A stretch of DNA of 64,000 nt from positions 62,001 through 126,000 of the forward strand of contig NZ_CAIWTY010000073.1 in NCBI RefSeq assembly GCF_903915725.1, written 5' to 3'. Both the position numbers and the translations under genes were made by a program. This DNA comes from an uncultured Rhodopila sp. (GTDB lineage Bacteria > Pseudomonadota > Alphaproteobacteria > Acetobacterales > Acetobacteraceae). This document shows positions 33,551 to 42,850 of this stretch, in pieces. Positions within the stretch are counted from its first letter, which is position 1. Each line of letters starts with the position of its first letter. Below the pieces are notes generated by a model. That model did not search any database. It had not been told where the DNA came from and worked only from the letters and a program-made list of their open reading frames with translations.

Positions 33551-35782
33551 CTAGCCGGCCGGAACGTCAACCCGGGCCGTTTCCGCAACGCGCTGCCGGT
33601 TCAGATCATTCCACATCTGCCATATTGCAACTGTCACCTGGTCAACTGAAATGTCCCGCAGGCACTTGCGGTCATAGGGGCACGGTTCGCGCTTCCAGCA
33701 AGGCGAGCACTCCGGCGCTGATGCGAATACCGTGTTTCCCGGATAGCGGGTCGCGCTCGGCGGTTCATAGCCGCCCAAAATCACCACGGCGGGGGTGCGC
33801 ACCGCCGCCGCGATATGGATCGTGCCGGTTACGGGCGCGACCAGAATATCCGCCAGCGATATAACCGCGGTGAGTTCATCGAGGGGCGTCTTGTCCCTGA
33901 GGTCGAAGCCTACCAACTCGGCACCAAGACCGTATCCGGGACCGTATTCCGGTTTAACCGTACCGACTTCGATGATAGTCGCCCCGAGAAGATGCAATCG
34001 TTGCAGCAATTCCAGCCACATTTCCGCGGGCCAGTCCTTGTTTCTGGTCCAGATGCTGGCATTGCGGTTCACCACGATCCAAGGGCGCTTGGCATCGCCG
34101 AGAAGGCCGCGCATGCGCTCCACCGCCGCCGGATCGAGGTGACATTCCGGACGAACATCGTCAACCTCCACGCCGGCCGCCCGCCCGAGGACTTGCGACA
34201 GATGCAGGTTGTCGGGAATGTTCGCGCCATAGCCGATTTCCAGCGTGTTCGGCGGACGTTTGGCGTGGTCGTCGATTCGGTCGATAAACGGCAGGCCGCG
34301 AAGCGGGGCAAGGTAATTGCCGAAGAAGTTGACCTTGGTGTTTGGATTACGCCGCTTCAGTTCACGCAGCACCGGTGTTCGGAGCAGGATGTCGCCCAGG
34401 CCGCCAAGGCTGCTGATGTTGATTTCGGCATCACCGGCCGCGGCTGGACCCGCCGTATCCACGCTGGCTGATTGGGGTGAAACGGTGGTTTGTTGAGGAG
34501 GCTCGATCGGCCGGAAATACCGAAACGCGGTATCGATGACGGTGACTGATTTGCGCATTTCGTTGTCGTATGTCAGCGATTCCGCCAGTTCGTAGCCTCG
34601 CGCGCCTATCCGCTGCGCCTCGGCGTCATTGCGGCGCAACCAGTTCAACTTGTCCGTCAGGTCCCAGGCGTCCGACGCGATCGGAACATAGTTGTACCAA
34701 GGCTTCAGCTCATCGTAGAACCATTGCCGGTATCCGCGCCGGGACTCGAGCTTCATCACCGGGCTGCCGGTCAGCAGCTTCTGAACCAGGTTGGACCACG
34801 GGCTGGAATTGCCGTCGATGTCAATCTGGTAGCGGTATCGTCCCCAATCCACCCAGGGCACCGGCCCAAGCAGCATGCCGCGCCCTTTCACCCACTCCGC
34901 GAACGCCGGGTCGGTGATTTGCGCGATGTTGCTGAAACCCACGTCGAACAGGTCCTTGTTCGGGGACCTCATCGCCGTTTCGACCAGACGAACCCGGTCC
35001 AGCGTGCGCCAATCGTTGTTGAAGGCTGGCGATCCGGTGGTTCCGCCCCGCCAGAACGCGACCGGATGCCTATCCTGCCAAGGGAGCTGCCGTTCCCGCA
35101 GAATCTGACGGGCATAGGCATATCCGTCGCTCGGGACGAAGATATAGTCCGGAACAAGGAAACGATCGGGGCGGGAATCGCTGAACGCCAGACCGGGGCG
35201 TGCCCCGATATCCCCCATATTGAGAAATACCGACCCGAACTCCGCACCGCCCGAGCCGGCATAATTTGCCGCGAGAGGAAACGACCATCGGAATAACTGG
35301 AAATTATGACGGAGTTTGTCGGTCTTCAGAACTTCGCTGCTGAACAGGAAAGTATGGGTCATCCGGTCCGGGGATATGTCCCAACGGACGCATCCGTCGC
35401 CGAACGGCTCATCGGCAAACTGAATTCGGAGCGTATCGGCGAACTCGTATTTCATGGCGAACAGACCGGCGACTATATCCATTCGCTGTATGACAAAGAA
35501 AAGAAGAGAAATCTGATAGAACGACTCTCTGTCCTGCCAGAGCGACGGTCCCATCCGCGCAAGGAAATCCAGAGCTTCCTGCTCTGCCGCCACGAAATCG
35601 CCTTCCGGGCAGCGCAGCAGGATGCGGGCCACGTCGCCGTCGATCGGAGAGTATTTGCCTTCTTTGCCTCCCGCGGCGAGCTGACGCAGCCAATCGCAAT
35701 GCGCGGGGCTCCATACGACCTCACGTCGTGGGGTGTGCTGGACAGACATATCGAGGCGTCCGAGGTCCAGGGTCTCCGTCAT
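33551..35782 (-). CDS. bifunctional glycosyltransferase: GT90 (CAP10-like) plus GT9
   Basis: 743 residues with two glycosyltransferase domains. Residues about 80-430 match the CAP10/GT90 group: HPVAFWRGGTTGSPAFNNDW, YRYQIDIDGNSSPWSNLVQK, SPVMKLESRRGYRQWFYDEL and WDLTDKLNWLRRNDAEAQRI. GT90 enzymes transfer xylose or glucose. After a Pro/Thr-rich linker, residues about 460-743 resemble ADP-heptose-type GT9 enzymes: ISSLGGLGDILLRTPVLREL, IVVNRNASIWTRNKDWPAEM and PVTGTIHIAAAVRTPAVVIL. A CxxC-rich tail (ECSPCWKREPCPYDRKC) precedes the end. ATG 35782 has an AGGA site; a GTG lies 33 bases upstream. The domain fusion suggests two successive sugar additions. Confidence 0.85.
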   Translation of the reverse strand: MTETLDLGRLDMSVQHTPRREVVWSPAHCDWLRQLAAGGKEGKYSPIDGDVARILLRCPEGDFVAAEQEALDFLARMGPSLWQDRESFYQISLLFFVIQRMDIVAGLFAMKYEFADTLRIQFADEPFGDGCVRWDISPDRMTHTFLFSSEVLKTDKLRHNFQLFRWSFPLAANYAGSGGAEFGSVFLNMGDIGARPGLAFSDSRPDRFLVPDYIFVPSDGYAYARQILRERQLPWQDRHPVAFWRGGTTGSPAFNNDWRTLDRVRLVETAMRSPNKDLFDVGFSNIAQITDPAFAEWVKGRGMLLGPVPWVDWGRYRYQIDIDGNSSPWSNLVQKLLTGSPVMKLESRRGYRQWFYDELKPWYNYVPIASDAWDLTDKLNWLRRNDAEAQRIGARGYELAESLTYDNEMRKSVTVIDTAFRYFRPIEPPQQTTVSPQSASVDTAGPAAAGDAEINISSLGGLGDILLRTPVLRELKRRNPNTKVNFFGNYLAPLRGLPFIDRIDDHAKRPPNTLEIGYGANIPDNLHLSQVLGRAAGVEVDDVRPECHLDPAAVERMRGLLGDAKRPWIVVNRNASIWTRNKDWPAEMWLELLQRLHLLGATIIEVGTVKPEYGPGYGLGAELVGFDLRDKTPLDELTAVISLADILVAPVTGTIHIAAAVRTPAVVILGGYEPPSATRYPGNTVFASAPECSPCWKREPCPYDRKCLRDISVDQVTVAIWQMWNDLNRQRVAETARVDVPAG

Positions 35783-36032
35783 GTAGTGATTTTCCTTTTG
35801 GTCCTGCCTACGCACCGACTGGCTGCCGCCTGGTCCGGAAGCGCCCCCCCGGCAACCTGACGCCCTCGCGCCGACCTCCGGGTAGCATCAATCAGCAGTC
35901 GGTTCAAGCGACGTAACGAAGGGCAAAAGTGGCCGGCCTCAAGCACCGCGGCTCGCATGCTGAGCCAGCCGAACCCTATTGACCAGTCCGACAACTATGT
36001 TACTATGCAGCGATATTTGACTGGAGATTACG

Positions 36033-37289
36033 ATGCCGCCTCCGACCCAGTCGCAAAGTCGCTTGTCTGGCTTACAAAGGTTGGTAAGCCAAGGCGTGTG
36101 CGCGCATTGGGATCCGACGCCGAAAACATACGCCTGCATCCACGAGGTCCCGCTAGGCTCCACCGCCGTCGGTTTCGAGCTGATCAACTGCAGCGCGACC
36201 GAGGCTGTCACCTACAACGCGGCATTCTCGTTGTCGGCCGGTATCAACGATTGGTTTACCCCGCTCGATGCTGCCGGGCACCCGAACAACGCGATGTGGC
36301 AGAGGGCGTCCCTAAAGGGAGACTATTCCATTCGACTCCCGCCGGCAACCCGAGCCGGCCTGCCGACACGTGTCTTGACGGATATCATACCCTTTGATCA
36401 ACGCCCCCCAAAACGAATCGGTAGCGGTTCGGGTATACTAATTTTCTTCAGACTCTATCCTGTCTCAGGTCCAATTAGCTTTGGCTTTATGGACGGAACG
36501 GTTGGAAACTGGCGCGACTTTCCCAACGGGCGGAATCCGCTACAATTCAGCCGAAATCTTGGTGGCAGTTGGTCCAACCAGGGCAACTGGGCTGCGGGCG
36601 AATTTGCTCAATCGTACTATGCGCCAAATATAAGTAGCGTCATCCTGCCGGCGGGCATCATTGCGGCGGGTGCCCGGCCTATGATCACGATCATGAGTTC
36701 GGGCGACAGTATGCTGTCCGGGGTAGCCTCCCGGCCGCTGGAGCTCGATCAAGGAGCAAATGGCGTCGGTTTGCATCTCGCCAAGATTCTTGATCGGCCC
36801 GAGCGCCCAGCATTGCACCGGAATGAAGCGCTGTCTGGCCTAAACAGCGATTGTTTCTTGTCAAACTGCGTCGATGCGATGGCTATTTATGCCCCGGATG
36901 TCCTGCTCCTGCAAACCTACACGGCTAACGATCCGGACCGTGAAACTCGAGAGGGCGTTTGGAAAAGCTTCGCTGCTGCCATCGAGGTGGCGCGGAAAGC
37001 GCGGGAAAGCGGTGTTGCCGTTATCCTGTTGACATCACCACCTTTCGCCGGCGTTGGCGGCTACAGGTATAGCGAGGAATGGGAAGAAATACGGCTATTC
37101 GCAAACGAACTCGTTTTGAGTTCGGGAATTCCGCACGTCGATTGCGACGCCGTTGTTGGCGCGGGCGCACGACCGGAGGTGTATCGGCCGGGGCGGAGTC
37201 AAGATCAGGTGCACCCCAACGATGTCGCGTCGGCTGAGCTCGCCGCCGCGGCGGCGGCGGCTCTAGCCGAGGAGTACGGGGTCATTTGA
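36033..37289 (+). CDS. SGNH-hydrolase-like protein with N-terminal beta domain
   Basis: 418 residues. The C-terminal half carries the SGNH signature: block I Gly-Asp-Ser in ITIMSSGDSMLSG (about residues 225-235) and the catalytic Asp-x-x-His in SQDQVHPNDVAS (about 390), with LLLQTYTANDPD as a probable block III. The N-terminal about 200 residues look beta-rich and are not assigned. Such proteins are often carbohydrate esterases or acetyltransferases in polysaccharide loci, which suits the neighbours. Start ATG 36033 has GGAG seven bases upstream. No clear signal peptide. GC content falls in this gene relative to the flanks. Confidence 0.72.
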   Translation: MPPPTQSQSRLSGLQRLVSQGVCAHWDPTPKTYACIHEVPLGSTAVGFELINCSATEAVTYNAAFSLSAGINDWFTPLDAAGHPNNAMWQRASLKGDYSIRLPPATRAGLPTRVLTDIIPFDQRPPKRIGSGSGILIFFRLYPVSGPISFGFMDGTVGNWRDFPNGRNPLQFSRNLGGSWSNQGNWAAGEFAQSYYAPNISSVILPAGIIAAGARPMITIMSSGDSMLSGVASRPLELDQGANGVGLHLAKILDRPERPALHRNEALSGLNSDCFLSNCVDAMAIYAPDVLLLQTYTANDPDRETREGVWKSFAAAIEVARKARESGVAVILLTSPPFAGVGGYRYSEEWEEIRLFANELVLSSGIPHVDCDAVVGAGARPEVYRPGRSQDQVHPNDVASAELAAAAAAALAEEYGVI

Positions 37290-37511
37290 CCGTCATTGGC
37301 CTCACGGACGCCGACGCCTTTCCAAAAGGCCGTCCGAGGACCACTGGCTTGGTGGCTAACAGCCTCGGTAATGATGTCGTAACGGACCATATCGCCGCAA
37401 CATTCCTGTTGCTAAATTGATAGGATTCGTTCTAAAAGCGCTCGCTTGGCGACCCGATGTGTGAGTTATGGGCGGTTAACTTAGTTAAAGAAACGTCTGC
37501 TAGGAGCGGCT

Positions 37512-38567
37512 GTGTCGGAGCGGGTTACCTTCGTTGGTTCATGTCAGGCGTCGGCGTTGGCGGCCGCCTACAACACGTTCGTTGCGAGACACTCATCCGC
37601 TCGTGCGAGCTTTATCGACGCACGCGGGCTTTCGGAGGCCCATCGGCCTGAACTTCAGGACGTCGATGTCGTCTGCGTTCAACTCGGAGATATATCCTCG
37701 CTACCAGACCCGTCAATTACTCCAGCTCGGATCATTCTGTTTCCATACGTTAATGGTCTGTTCCTCTGGCCGAACGCGACTTCCGAGCACATCCACTATT
37801 TTCGAACGCCTATGCACCGTTATTCCGCCTTTGGACCCGAGTACGGTGACGCGTTCCTTAACGACATGATCCGGGCGGGCACCGCCCCGACTGAAGCTAG
37901 CGAAGCATATGTCAATTTAAACATAGCGCAACAGAAGAATGTCCCCCGTCTGATGGAGTTGTGCCTCTCTTTGCAGGAATTGCGAGACGAAAAGTCGAAT
38001 ATTGAGATAGCACCATATATAAGAGAGAAACTCGGGGAACAACAGCTCTTTACGACGAGAGGTCATTTGTGTGGGCCGCTGTTTGCACGACTCGCGCTTC
38101 AAGTATTTGATCGTATCGGGATTAGCCCTTCGGTGCTTGATAGCATCGCCGATTCGCTTTCAAAGAGCATGTTTTTTGGACCCCATGATCTACCGGTTCA
38201 TCCATCCGTGGCTGCGGTGCTGGGACTTCCGTATGGAGCAAGCGATTATCTTTACCATATTAACTATGGGCGCTACAATTTTTCAAGATTTGCGGAGCAA
38301 TATGTAGCAGGGCAATACAATCTAGGACTATACGAGGGTTTGGAACTGATCAAATCAGACCCATCTCGCGCGATTGGGCGGCTCCGAGAAGGATTGACAG
38401 GCTGCCCCGGCTCGGTCGAAGGTGAGGCAGCGTTAGCTGTACTCTTAGCCGCCAGCGGCGCGCCCGAGGAGGTTCATAGTCTGCTAAAATCGATAGGTGA
38501 CGCCGAACCTTATCATCCGGATTTGAGGCATGGATTGCGCCAGTTGCGGCATTCGTTCGGAGTCTAA
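37512..38567 (+). CDS. WcbI-like polysaccharide biosynthesis protein
   Basis: 351 residues. The N-terminus MSERVTFVGSCQASALAAAY has the G-x-C-Q motif (Cys11, Gln12) and following helix typical of the capsule protein WcbI family, which has an SGNH-like fold and is linked to acetylation of capsular sugars. PARIILFPYVNGLFLWPNAT and YRYS-like HRYSAFGPEYGDAF fit the family's mid-region. The C-terminal approximately 80 residues (AIGRLREGLTGCPGSVEGEA) look TPR-like. Start is GTG 37512 after TAGGAG. It sits in the lower-GC stretch with other polysaccharide genes. Confidence 0.7.
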   Translation: MSERVTFVGSCQASALAAAYNTFVARHSSARASFIDARGLSEAHRPELQDVDVVCVQLGDISSLPDPSITPARIILFPYVNGLFLWPNATSEHIHYFRTPMHRYSAFGPEYGDAFLNDMIRAGTAPTEASEAYVNLNIAQQKNVPRLMELCLSLQELRDEKSNIEIAPYIREKLGEQQLFTTRGHLCGPLFARLALQVFDRIGISPSVLDSIADSLSKSMFFGPHDLPVHPSVAAVLGLPYGASDYLYHINYGRYNFSRFAEQYVAGQYNLGLYEGLELIKSDPSRAIGRLREGLTGCPGSVEGEAALAVLLAASGAPEEVHSLLKSIGDAEPYHPDLRHGLRQLRHSFGV

Positions 38568-38589
38568 GCAGCGGTTGAGGAAACGGGTA

Positions 38590-39579
38590 GTGGCTCAGGT
38601 TTTATTCAATGCCGAACGACCAAAAATCGGCCGCAGACTTTCGCTCGCCGCCCTGCTCGCTCTAGTTGCCCAGCGATTCTCTTTGGCAGAATCGAAAAAA
38701 CAAAGCGAGTTAAGCGAGCTATGTATCGGCCCTCCGAACGCAGACGAGCTGCGGGATCTGTTCGAAAACGAATCCGCCTGGGCCGACACGAGGCGCTTCG
38801 TGAAGAGCTTGGTTTACGCCGATCATGATTTCAAAAAACTTGAGGATGGGGAGCTTCGTTTCATTTTCAGCCGCATGCGTGAATGGGGTTTGTCGCTTGA
38901 GCTGGAGGTGGGTGCGGTCAAGGAATGGGGTGTAACCGCGCGTGATACCTTTAAGTGGGAGGTAGAACATTGGGACCGGGTTGTTCGGCTAGGTGGCGTC
39001 ATATCCGCGATCTCTATGGACGAACCGCTGGTAGCAGCAACATTATTGCTGCATCGGTCCTATGAATACGGACTCGAACAAACCTTGGATTTCATTTCCC
39101 TGGCTCGATCTCGCCTGCCCGGTGTCGTCCTCGGCGAAGTTGAACCCTATCCGCATTTTACGCAAAAGGTGCATCAAAGGTGGATTGACGATTTGCAGCG
39201 AGGCCTGAAGGCGCTCGGCCAAACTGGCCTGGATTTTTACAGGATTGACCCCGACTGGTCGGCTTACGTTGGAAATGCAGGTTTCTGGCCAGGGGTTAGG
39301 ACTGTAGAAGACTATTGTCGATCCCAGAACCTACCTTTCAGTCTGATTTACTGGGCCGCAGATTATCCGAGAACCGCAAGGGACCACTTGGCGACCGACC
39401 AGACCTGGTATTCGGGCGTAATGTACGAAGGGCGAGCATATGCTGAGGCCGGGGGCCGGCCCGACCAGTATGTGATTTCTAGCTGGGTTAGCGCGCCATC
39501 CACCGCCGTGCCGGACGGAGGCGACTTTACATTCACCCGTTCAGTCCGCGATTTTGCTCGACAATTCGTTAAACCTTGA
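38590..39579 (+). CDS. unknown protein with possible TIM-barrel fold, 329 aa
   Basis: Family not recognised. The start was set at GTG 38590 because GAGGAA lies six bases upstream; an upstream ATG at 38530 overlaps the previous gene and has no suitable site. The N-terminus RRLSLAALLALVAQRFSLA resembles a signal peptide or anchor. The body has alternating beta/alpha phrases ending in acidic residues (ISAISMDEPL, GVVLGEVEPYPHF, DFYRIDPDWSAYVG, FSLIYWAADYP), as in glycoside-hydrolase-like barrels, and GGRPDQYVISSW near the end. A sugar-polymer hydrolase is a guess from position between WcbI-like and TylF-like genes. A hairpin follows the stop. Confidence 0.6.
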   Translation: MAQVLFNAERPKIGRRLSLAALLALVAQRFSLAESKKQSELSELCIGPPNADELRDLFENESAWADTRRFVKSLVYADHDFKKLEDGELRFIFSRMREWGLSLELEVGAVKEWGVTARDTFKWEVEHWDRVVRLGGVISAISMDEPLVAATLLLHRSYEYGLEQTLDFISLARSRLPGVVLGEVEPYPHFTQKVHQRWIDDLQRGLKALGQTGLDFYRIDPDWSAYVGNAGFWPGVRTVEDYCRSQNLPFSLIYWAADYPRTARDHLATDQTWYSGVMYEGRAYAEAGGRPDQYVISSWVSAPSTAVPDGGDFTFTRSVRDFARQFVKP

Positions 39580-39587
39580 GGACGCAA

Positions 39588-39614
39588 AGGCGACCGGATC
39601 TGAGCCGGTCGCCT
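39588..39614 (+). terminator. hairpin between convergent genes
   Basis: A perfect 10-bp stem, AGGCGACCGG (39588-39597) with CCGGTCGCCT (39605-39614) and a 7-base loop, lies 9 bases after one stop codon and 21 bases before the stop of the convergent TylF-like gene. It probably terminates both transcripts. Confidence 0.6.
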
Positions 39615-39634
39615 GAGAACCGCACATATCAATT

Positions 39635-40402
39635 CTACGTCCGATTGATGTTCTTCCTTAGTATGGCGGTCCCGGACTTGTCCGGCATCAGAACAAACTG
39701 CTCCGGCACCCTGGCGGCAAACTCGTCAACAGCTTGCTTAACTCCACCCCAGTATTCATTTATATAGTCGTGCACGATCAGCATTCCCCCGGGCGATAGG
39801 CGCTCGTAAAAGAAATCCAAACCCGCCTTGGTCGGTTGATATAGATCCGCATCTATGTGAACGATGGCAAAAGATCTCGCCGATATCTCCTGCGTGAGCG
39901 TGCCCGGAAACCTACCTTTGATGCACTCCACGGCCTCGGTTCCAGTGTTCTCAAGCACAAATTCAACCGATGTGTCTCTGAAACCCATTTCTCTATTCGG
40001 ATCTTGCGCTGAAAAATCCTCCGGAACAAATCCATCAAACGTGTCGAACAAGTATAGAGTTCGCCCATTGGTACGCGCGTAATGAGCTAGCAACGCTGCA
40101 GAGTTGCCTTTATAAACCCCAAGCTCAGCAATATCGCCGACCACCCCGTCAGCAAGAACATGCTTGACATTCATCGCAAGTAAGTAGAGGCGAGGAAGAT
40201 CACCGCCATTGTTATTTACGTTTCCGTGCACCCATTTCTGTGATAGGTCCTTCAGTTCCGGGAACCGGTTATATAAGATATCCGAGTCCGGGCGGTAGGC
40301 GATATAAACTCGATGCGGTAGGGCTAGAACCGCTGGTGGTGCAAGCGCGCCCGAAACCAAATCTCGCACGTTTGCTTTCTCGAATATGTCACTATCAGAC
40401 AT
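39635..40402 (-). CDS. TylF/MycF-type SAM-dependent methyltransferase
   Basis: 255 residues. VVGDIAELGVYKGNSAALLA is the SAM-binding motif I of the macrocin O-methyltransferase (TylF) group. LYLFDTFDGFVPEDFSAQDP is the family's second signature, and FAIVHIDADLYQPTKAGLDF with MLIVHDYINEYWGGVKQAVD supplies the metal-binding Asp pairs. It probably O-methylates a sugar, consistent with the polysaccharide neighbours. Monocistronic and convergent with the preceding unknown gene. GC content is lower than in the flanking core genes. Confidence 0.9.
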   Translation of the reverse strand: MSDSDIFEKANVRDLVSGALAPPAVLALPHRVYIAYRPDSDILYNRFPELKDLSQKWVHGNVNNNGGDLPRLYLLAMNVKHVLADGVVGDIAELGVYKGNSAALLAHYARTNGRTLYLFDTFDGFVPEDFSAQDPNREMGFRDTSVEFVLENTGTEAVECIKGRFPGTLTQEISARSFAIVHIDADLYQPTKAGLDFFYERLSPGGMLIVHDYINEYWGGVKQAVDEFAARVPEQFVLMPDKSGTAILRKNINRT

Positions 40403-40886
40403 AGCTACACTCCACTTATTTTTGAGCGAATTGCCGGGACGCTAAGGGTCATTCGCTACGTCCCCTCGGCGCGCCCTTGGTGCATATCTTGATTTACAAG
40501 GTCGGAAAACACAATGTCCGAGTTCCGGATGCTCAATTGCGGAGCAAGAGCCAAAATCCGCTACTTTGGTCCGATGTGAATACGACAAGCGAGCAGCCTC
40601 ATGCATTTTTCCAAAGTAGCGTGGCTTGGGCGCTCGCCGCAAGCCTTTTTCATTGTGCACGGGCTCCGTCGCCCGCAACCGCACGATGGAAGCGCTCCTT
40701 TTCCGAGCCGAGGAGTCTGGCTCCCCTTGCTCTTCCGGTGAATACTGATGATTGTATCATCGTTCTGCTACCTCAATACCCACGGCAGCGCCACAAAAAA
40801 TTCGCACGGCTTGGCCTCACAAGTTGCCCCCCACCCCGACCCGTGCCACGGTCGCCCCGAAATATCGTCAACCGCGGACGCCCGAC
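40403..40886. other. intergenic region, 484 bp
   Basis: Divergent spacer between the TylF-like gene and nudC. Short frames on both strands lack family similarity or good ribosome binding sites. It marks the change from the lower-GC polysaccharide segment back to high-GC core-like sequence, so it may be the right boundary of an acquired block. No repeats or RNA genes recognised. Confidence 0.4.
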
Positions 40887-41813
40887 GTGACCCTCATCCT
40901 AGCCTCCCGCCCCAACGTCTACTCCTCCAGCCCGCTCGACCGCATCGCCGCCCGGCGGGAGGACGCCGACTGGATCGCCGCCCAACTGCACGACCCCGAA
41001 ACCCTGTTCGTGCCGGTCTGGCGCTCCCGCAATCTGATCCGCGGCACCGACGAAGGCAACCCCGAAGCCGTGTATATCTCCGGCGACATGGCCTCCGTGC
41101 TGCGCATGCAGGACGGACCCTGGGCCTTCCTCGGCATCCTCGACGACCGCGCCGTCTTCGCCATCGACATCTCCGCCACGGATGATCCGGTGCCGCTGCT
41201 GCCCGACTCCCTCGGCAGCTTCGTCGATCTCCGCTCCGTCGGCTGGGGCGTGCCGCGGCCGGAGGCGTCCGTCCTGGCGCATGCCCGCGGCCTGCTCCAC
41301 TGGCGCCAGCGGCACAAGTTCTGCCCGGTCTGCGGCAACCCCAATCAGGTCAAATCCGCCGGCCACGTCATGCAATGCACCGTCTGCAACACCCAGCACT
41401 TCCCCCGCACCGACCCCGCCGTGATCATGCTGGTGCATCGCGACGACCGCGCCCTGCTCGGCCACTCCACCCGCTTCCCCAAAGCCACCATGTATTCCAC
41501 CCTCGCCGGCTTCGTCGAACCCGGCGAAACGCTGGAGGAAGCCGTCCGCCGCGAAACCCTGGAAGAATCCGGCATCCTCGTCGGCGACGTGCACTACCAT
41601 TCCAGCCAGCCCTGGCCATTCCCCGGCAACATCATGCTCGGCTTCTACGCCGAAGCCCTGACCGAGGCCATCACCATCGACGAAACCGAACTCAAGGACG
41701 CCCGCTGGTTCACCCGCCAGGAGATCCGCGACCGCGCAAGCCTAGGCTTCGAGCTGCCCCGCGTCGACAGCATCGCCCGCCGCCTGATCGAGGACTGGCT
41801 GGCCGCCGCCTGA
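40887..41813 (+). CDS. nudC: NAD(+) / NADH pyrophosphatase, NudC-type
   Basis: 308-residue Nudix hydrolase cleaving NADH or NAD-capped RNA. The zinc site is CPVCG with CTVC (about residues 152-176). The Nudix box GFVEPGETLEEAVRRETLEE, continuing SG, matches GX5EX7REUXEEXGU. SQPWPFPGNIMLGFYAEA is the NudC-specific SQPWPFPxS-like motif. Start set at GTG 40887, in front of VTLILASRPNVYSSSP. The stop overlaps the next gene as TGATG, so the two are co-translated. Confidence 0.94.
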   Translation: MTLILASRPNVYSSSPLDRIAARREDADWIAAQLHDPETLFVPVWRSRNLIRGTDEGNPEAVYISGDMASVLRMQDGPWAFLGILDDRAVFAIDISATDDPVPLLPDSLGSFVDLRSVGWGVPRPEASVLAHARGLLHWRQRHKFCPVCGNPNQVKSAGHVMQCTVCNTQHFPRTDPAVIMLVHRDDRALLGHSTRFPKATMYSTLAGFVEPGETLEEAVRRETLEESGILVGDVHYHSSQPWPFPGNIMLGFYAEALTEAITIDETELKDARWFTRQEIRDRASLGFELPRVDSIARRLIEDWLAAA

Positions 41814-42265
41814 TGCCCGACCTCGCCACCATCGGCTACGAAGGCTGCACCATCGGCGCGGTGGTCGATACGTTGCGCGACTCCGGCACCAAGCTGCTGA
41901 TCGACGTCCGCGCCGTGCCGCAATCGCGCAAACCCGGGTTCTCCAAGCGGCAACTGGCGGCGGCGCTGGACGAGGCGGGGATCGCCTACGTCCATCTGCA
42001 AGGCCTCGGCACGCCCAAGCCCGGCCGCGACGCCGTCCGCGCCGGGCATCCCGAGCGGATGGAACTCATCTACCGCGAACACATGACCTCCGACCGCGCC
42101 CGGGCGGAACTGGCGCAGGCGAAACAACTCGCCCGCGAACGTCCCGCCTGCCTGCTATGCTTCGAGCGCAGCCACACGATGTGCCACCGCCGTTTGGTGG
42201 CGGAGATGATCGTGGCGGAGACGGGTCAGCTTGTGGTGAACCTGGAGGCGCCGCTGCCAGGCTGA
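41813..42265 (+). CDS. DUF488 family protein
   Basis: 150 residues with the DUF488 pattern: LATIGYEGCTIGAVVDTL at the start, LLIDVRAVPQSRKPGFSKRQ, YVHLQGLGTPK and the Cys/His end LLCFERSHTMCHRRLVAEMI. The biochemical role of this widespread family is not established. ATG 41813 overlaps the nudC stop. A two-gene transcript with nudC is likely, but this does not define function. Confidence 0.88.
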   Translation: MPDLATIGYEGCTIGAVVDTLRDSGTKLLIDVRAVPQSRKPGFSKRQLAAALDEAGIAYVHLQGLGTPKPGRDAVRAGHPERMELIYREHMTSDRARAELAQAKQLARERPACLLCFERSHTMCHRRLVAEMIVAETGQLVVNLEAPLPG

Positions 42266-42352
42266 CCCCGCGGGTTTATTGGCACCACGGGCGAACCTGC
42301 CGCGCGCCGGCTCGTTCAGGCGGACATTGCCGATGTCCGAAGGACCAAGCCC

Positions 42353-42850
42353 ATGCCAGATCACGCCCTGCCGGAGGCGCGCTCCGAAATTTTGCCGATA
42401 GACCTGACGATCAACGGAAAGCAGACACGGCTTAACGTCGCGCCCTGGACGACGCTGCTCGATCTGCTGCGCCTGGACCTCGGCCTGACCGGCACGAAAA
42501 AGGGTTGCGACCACGGCCAGTGCGGCGCCTGCACGGTGTTGATCGATGGCGTGCGGGTGAACAGTTGCCTTGTGCTGGCCGTGATGAAGGACGGTGCCAG
42601 CGTCACGACGGTTGAGGGGCTGGCGAAACCGGACGGCACGCTGCATCCGTTACAGGACGCGTTCATCGAACACGACGCCCTCCAGTGCGGCTATTGCACG
42701 CCAGGGCAACTCTGTTCGGCCGTCGGACTGATGCGCGAAGGCCACGCTTATACGGCCCCCGAAATCCGCGAGCACATGAGCGGCAATATCTGCCGCTGCG
42801 GTGCTTACCCCAACATCGTCGCTGCCATCGAGCAGGTGCTCGCCCGATGA
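42353..42850 (+). CDS. aldehyde/xanthine oxidoreductase-type iron-sulphur subunit (PaoA-like)
   Basis: 165-residue small subunit with two [2Fe-2S] clusters: Cys52, Cys57, Cys60 and Cys72 (plant-ferredoxin type), and Cys112, Cys115, Cys147 and Cys149 (ICRCGAY). It carries electrons from the molybdenum site to FAD. E. coli PaoA begins with a Tat signal. This protein starts MPDHALPEARSEILPIDLTI with none, so the complex is probably cytoplasmic. The stop overlaps the FAD subunit start by ATGA. Confidence 0.93.
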   Translation: MPDHALPEARSEILPIDLTINGKQTRLNVAPWTTLLDLLRLDLGLTGTKKGCDHGQCGACTVLIDGVRVNSCLVLAVMKDGASVTTVEGLAKPDGTLHPLQDAFIEHDALQCGYCTPGQLCSAVGLMREGHAYTAPEIREHMSGNICRCGAYPNIVAAIEQVLAR

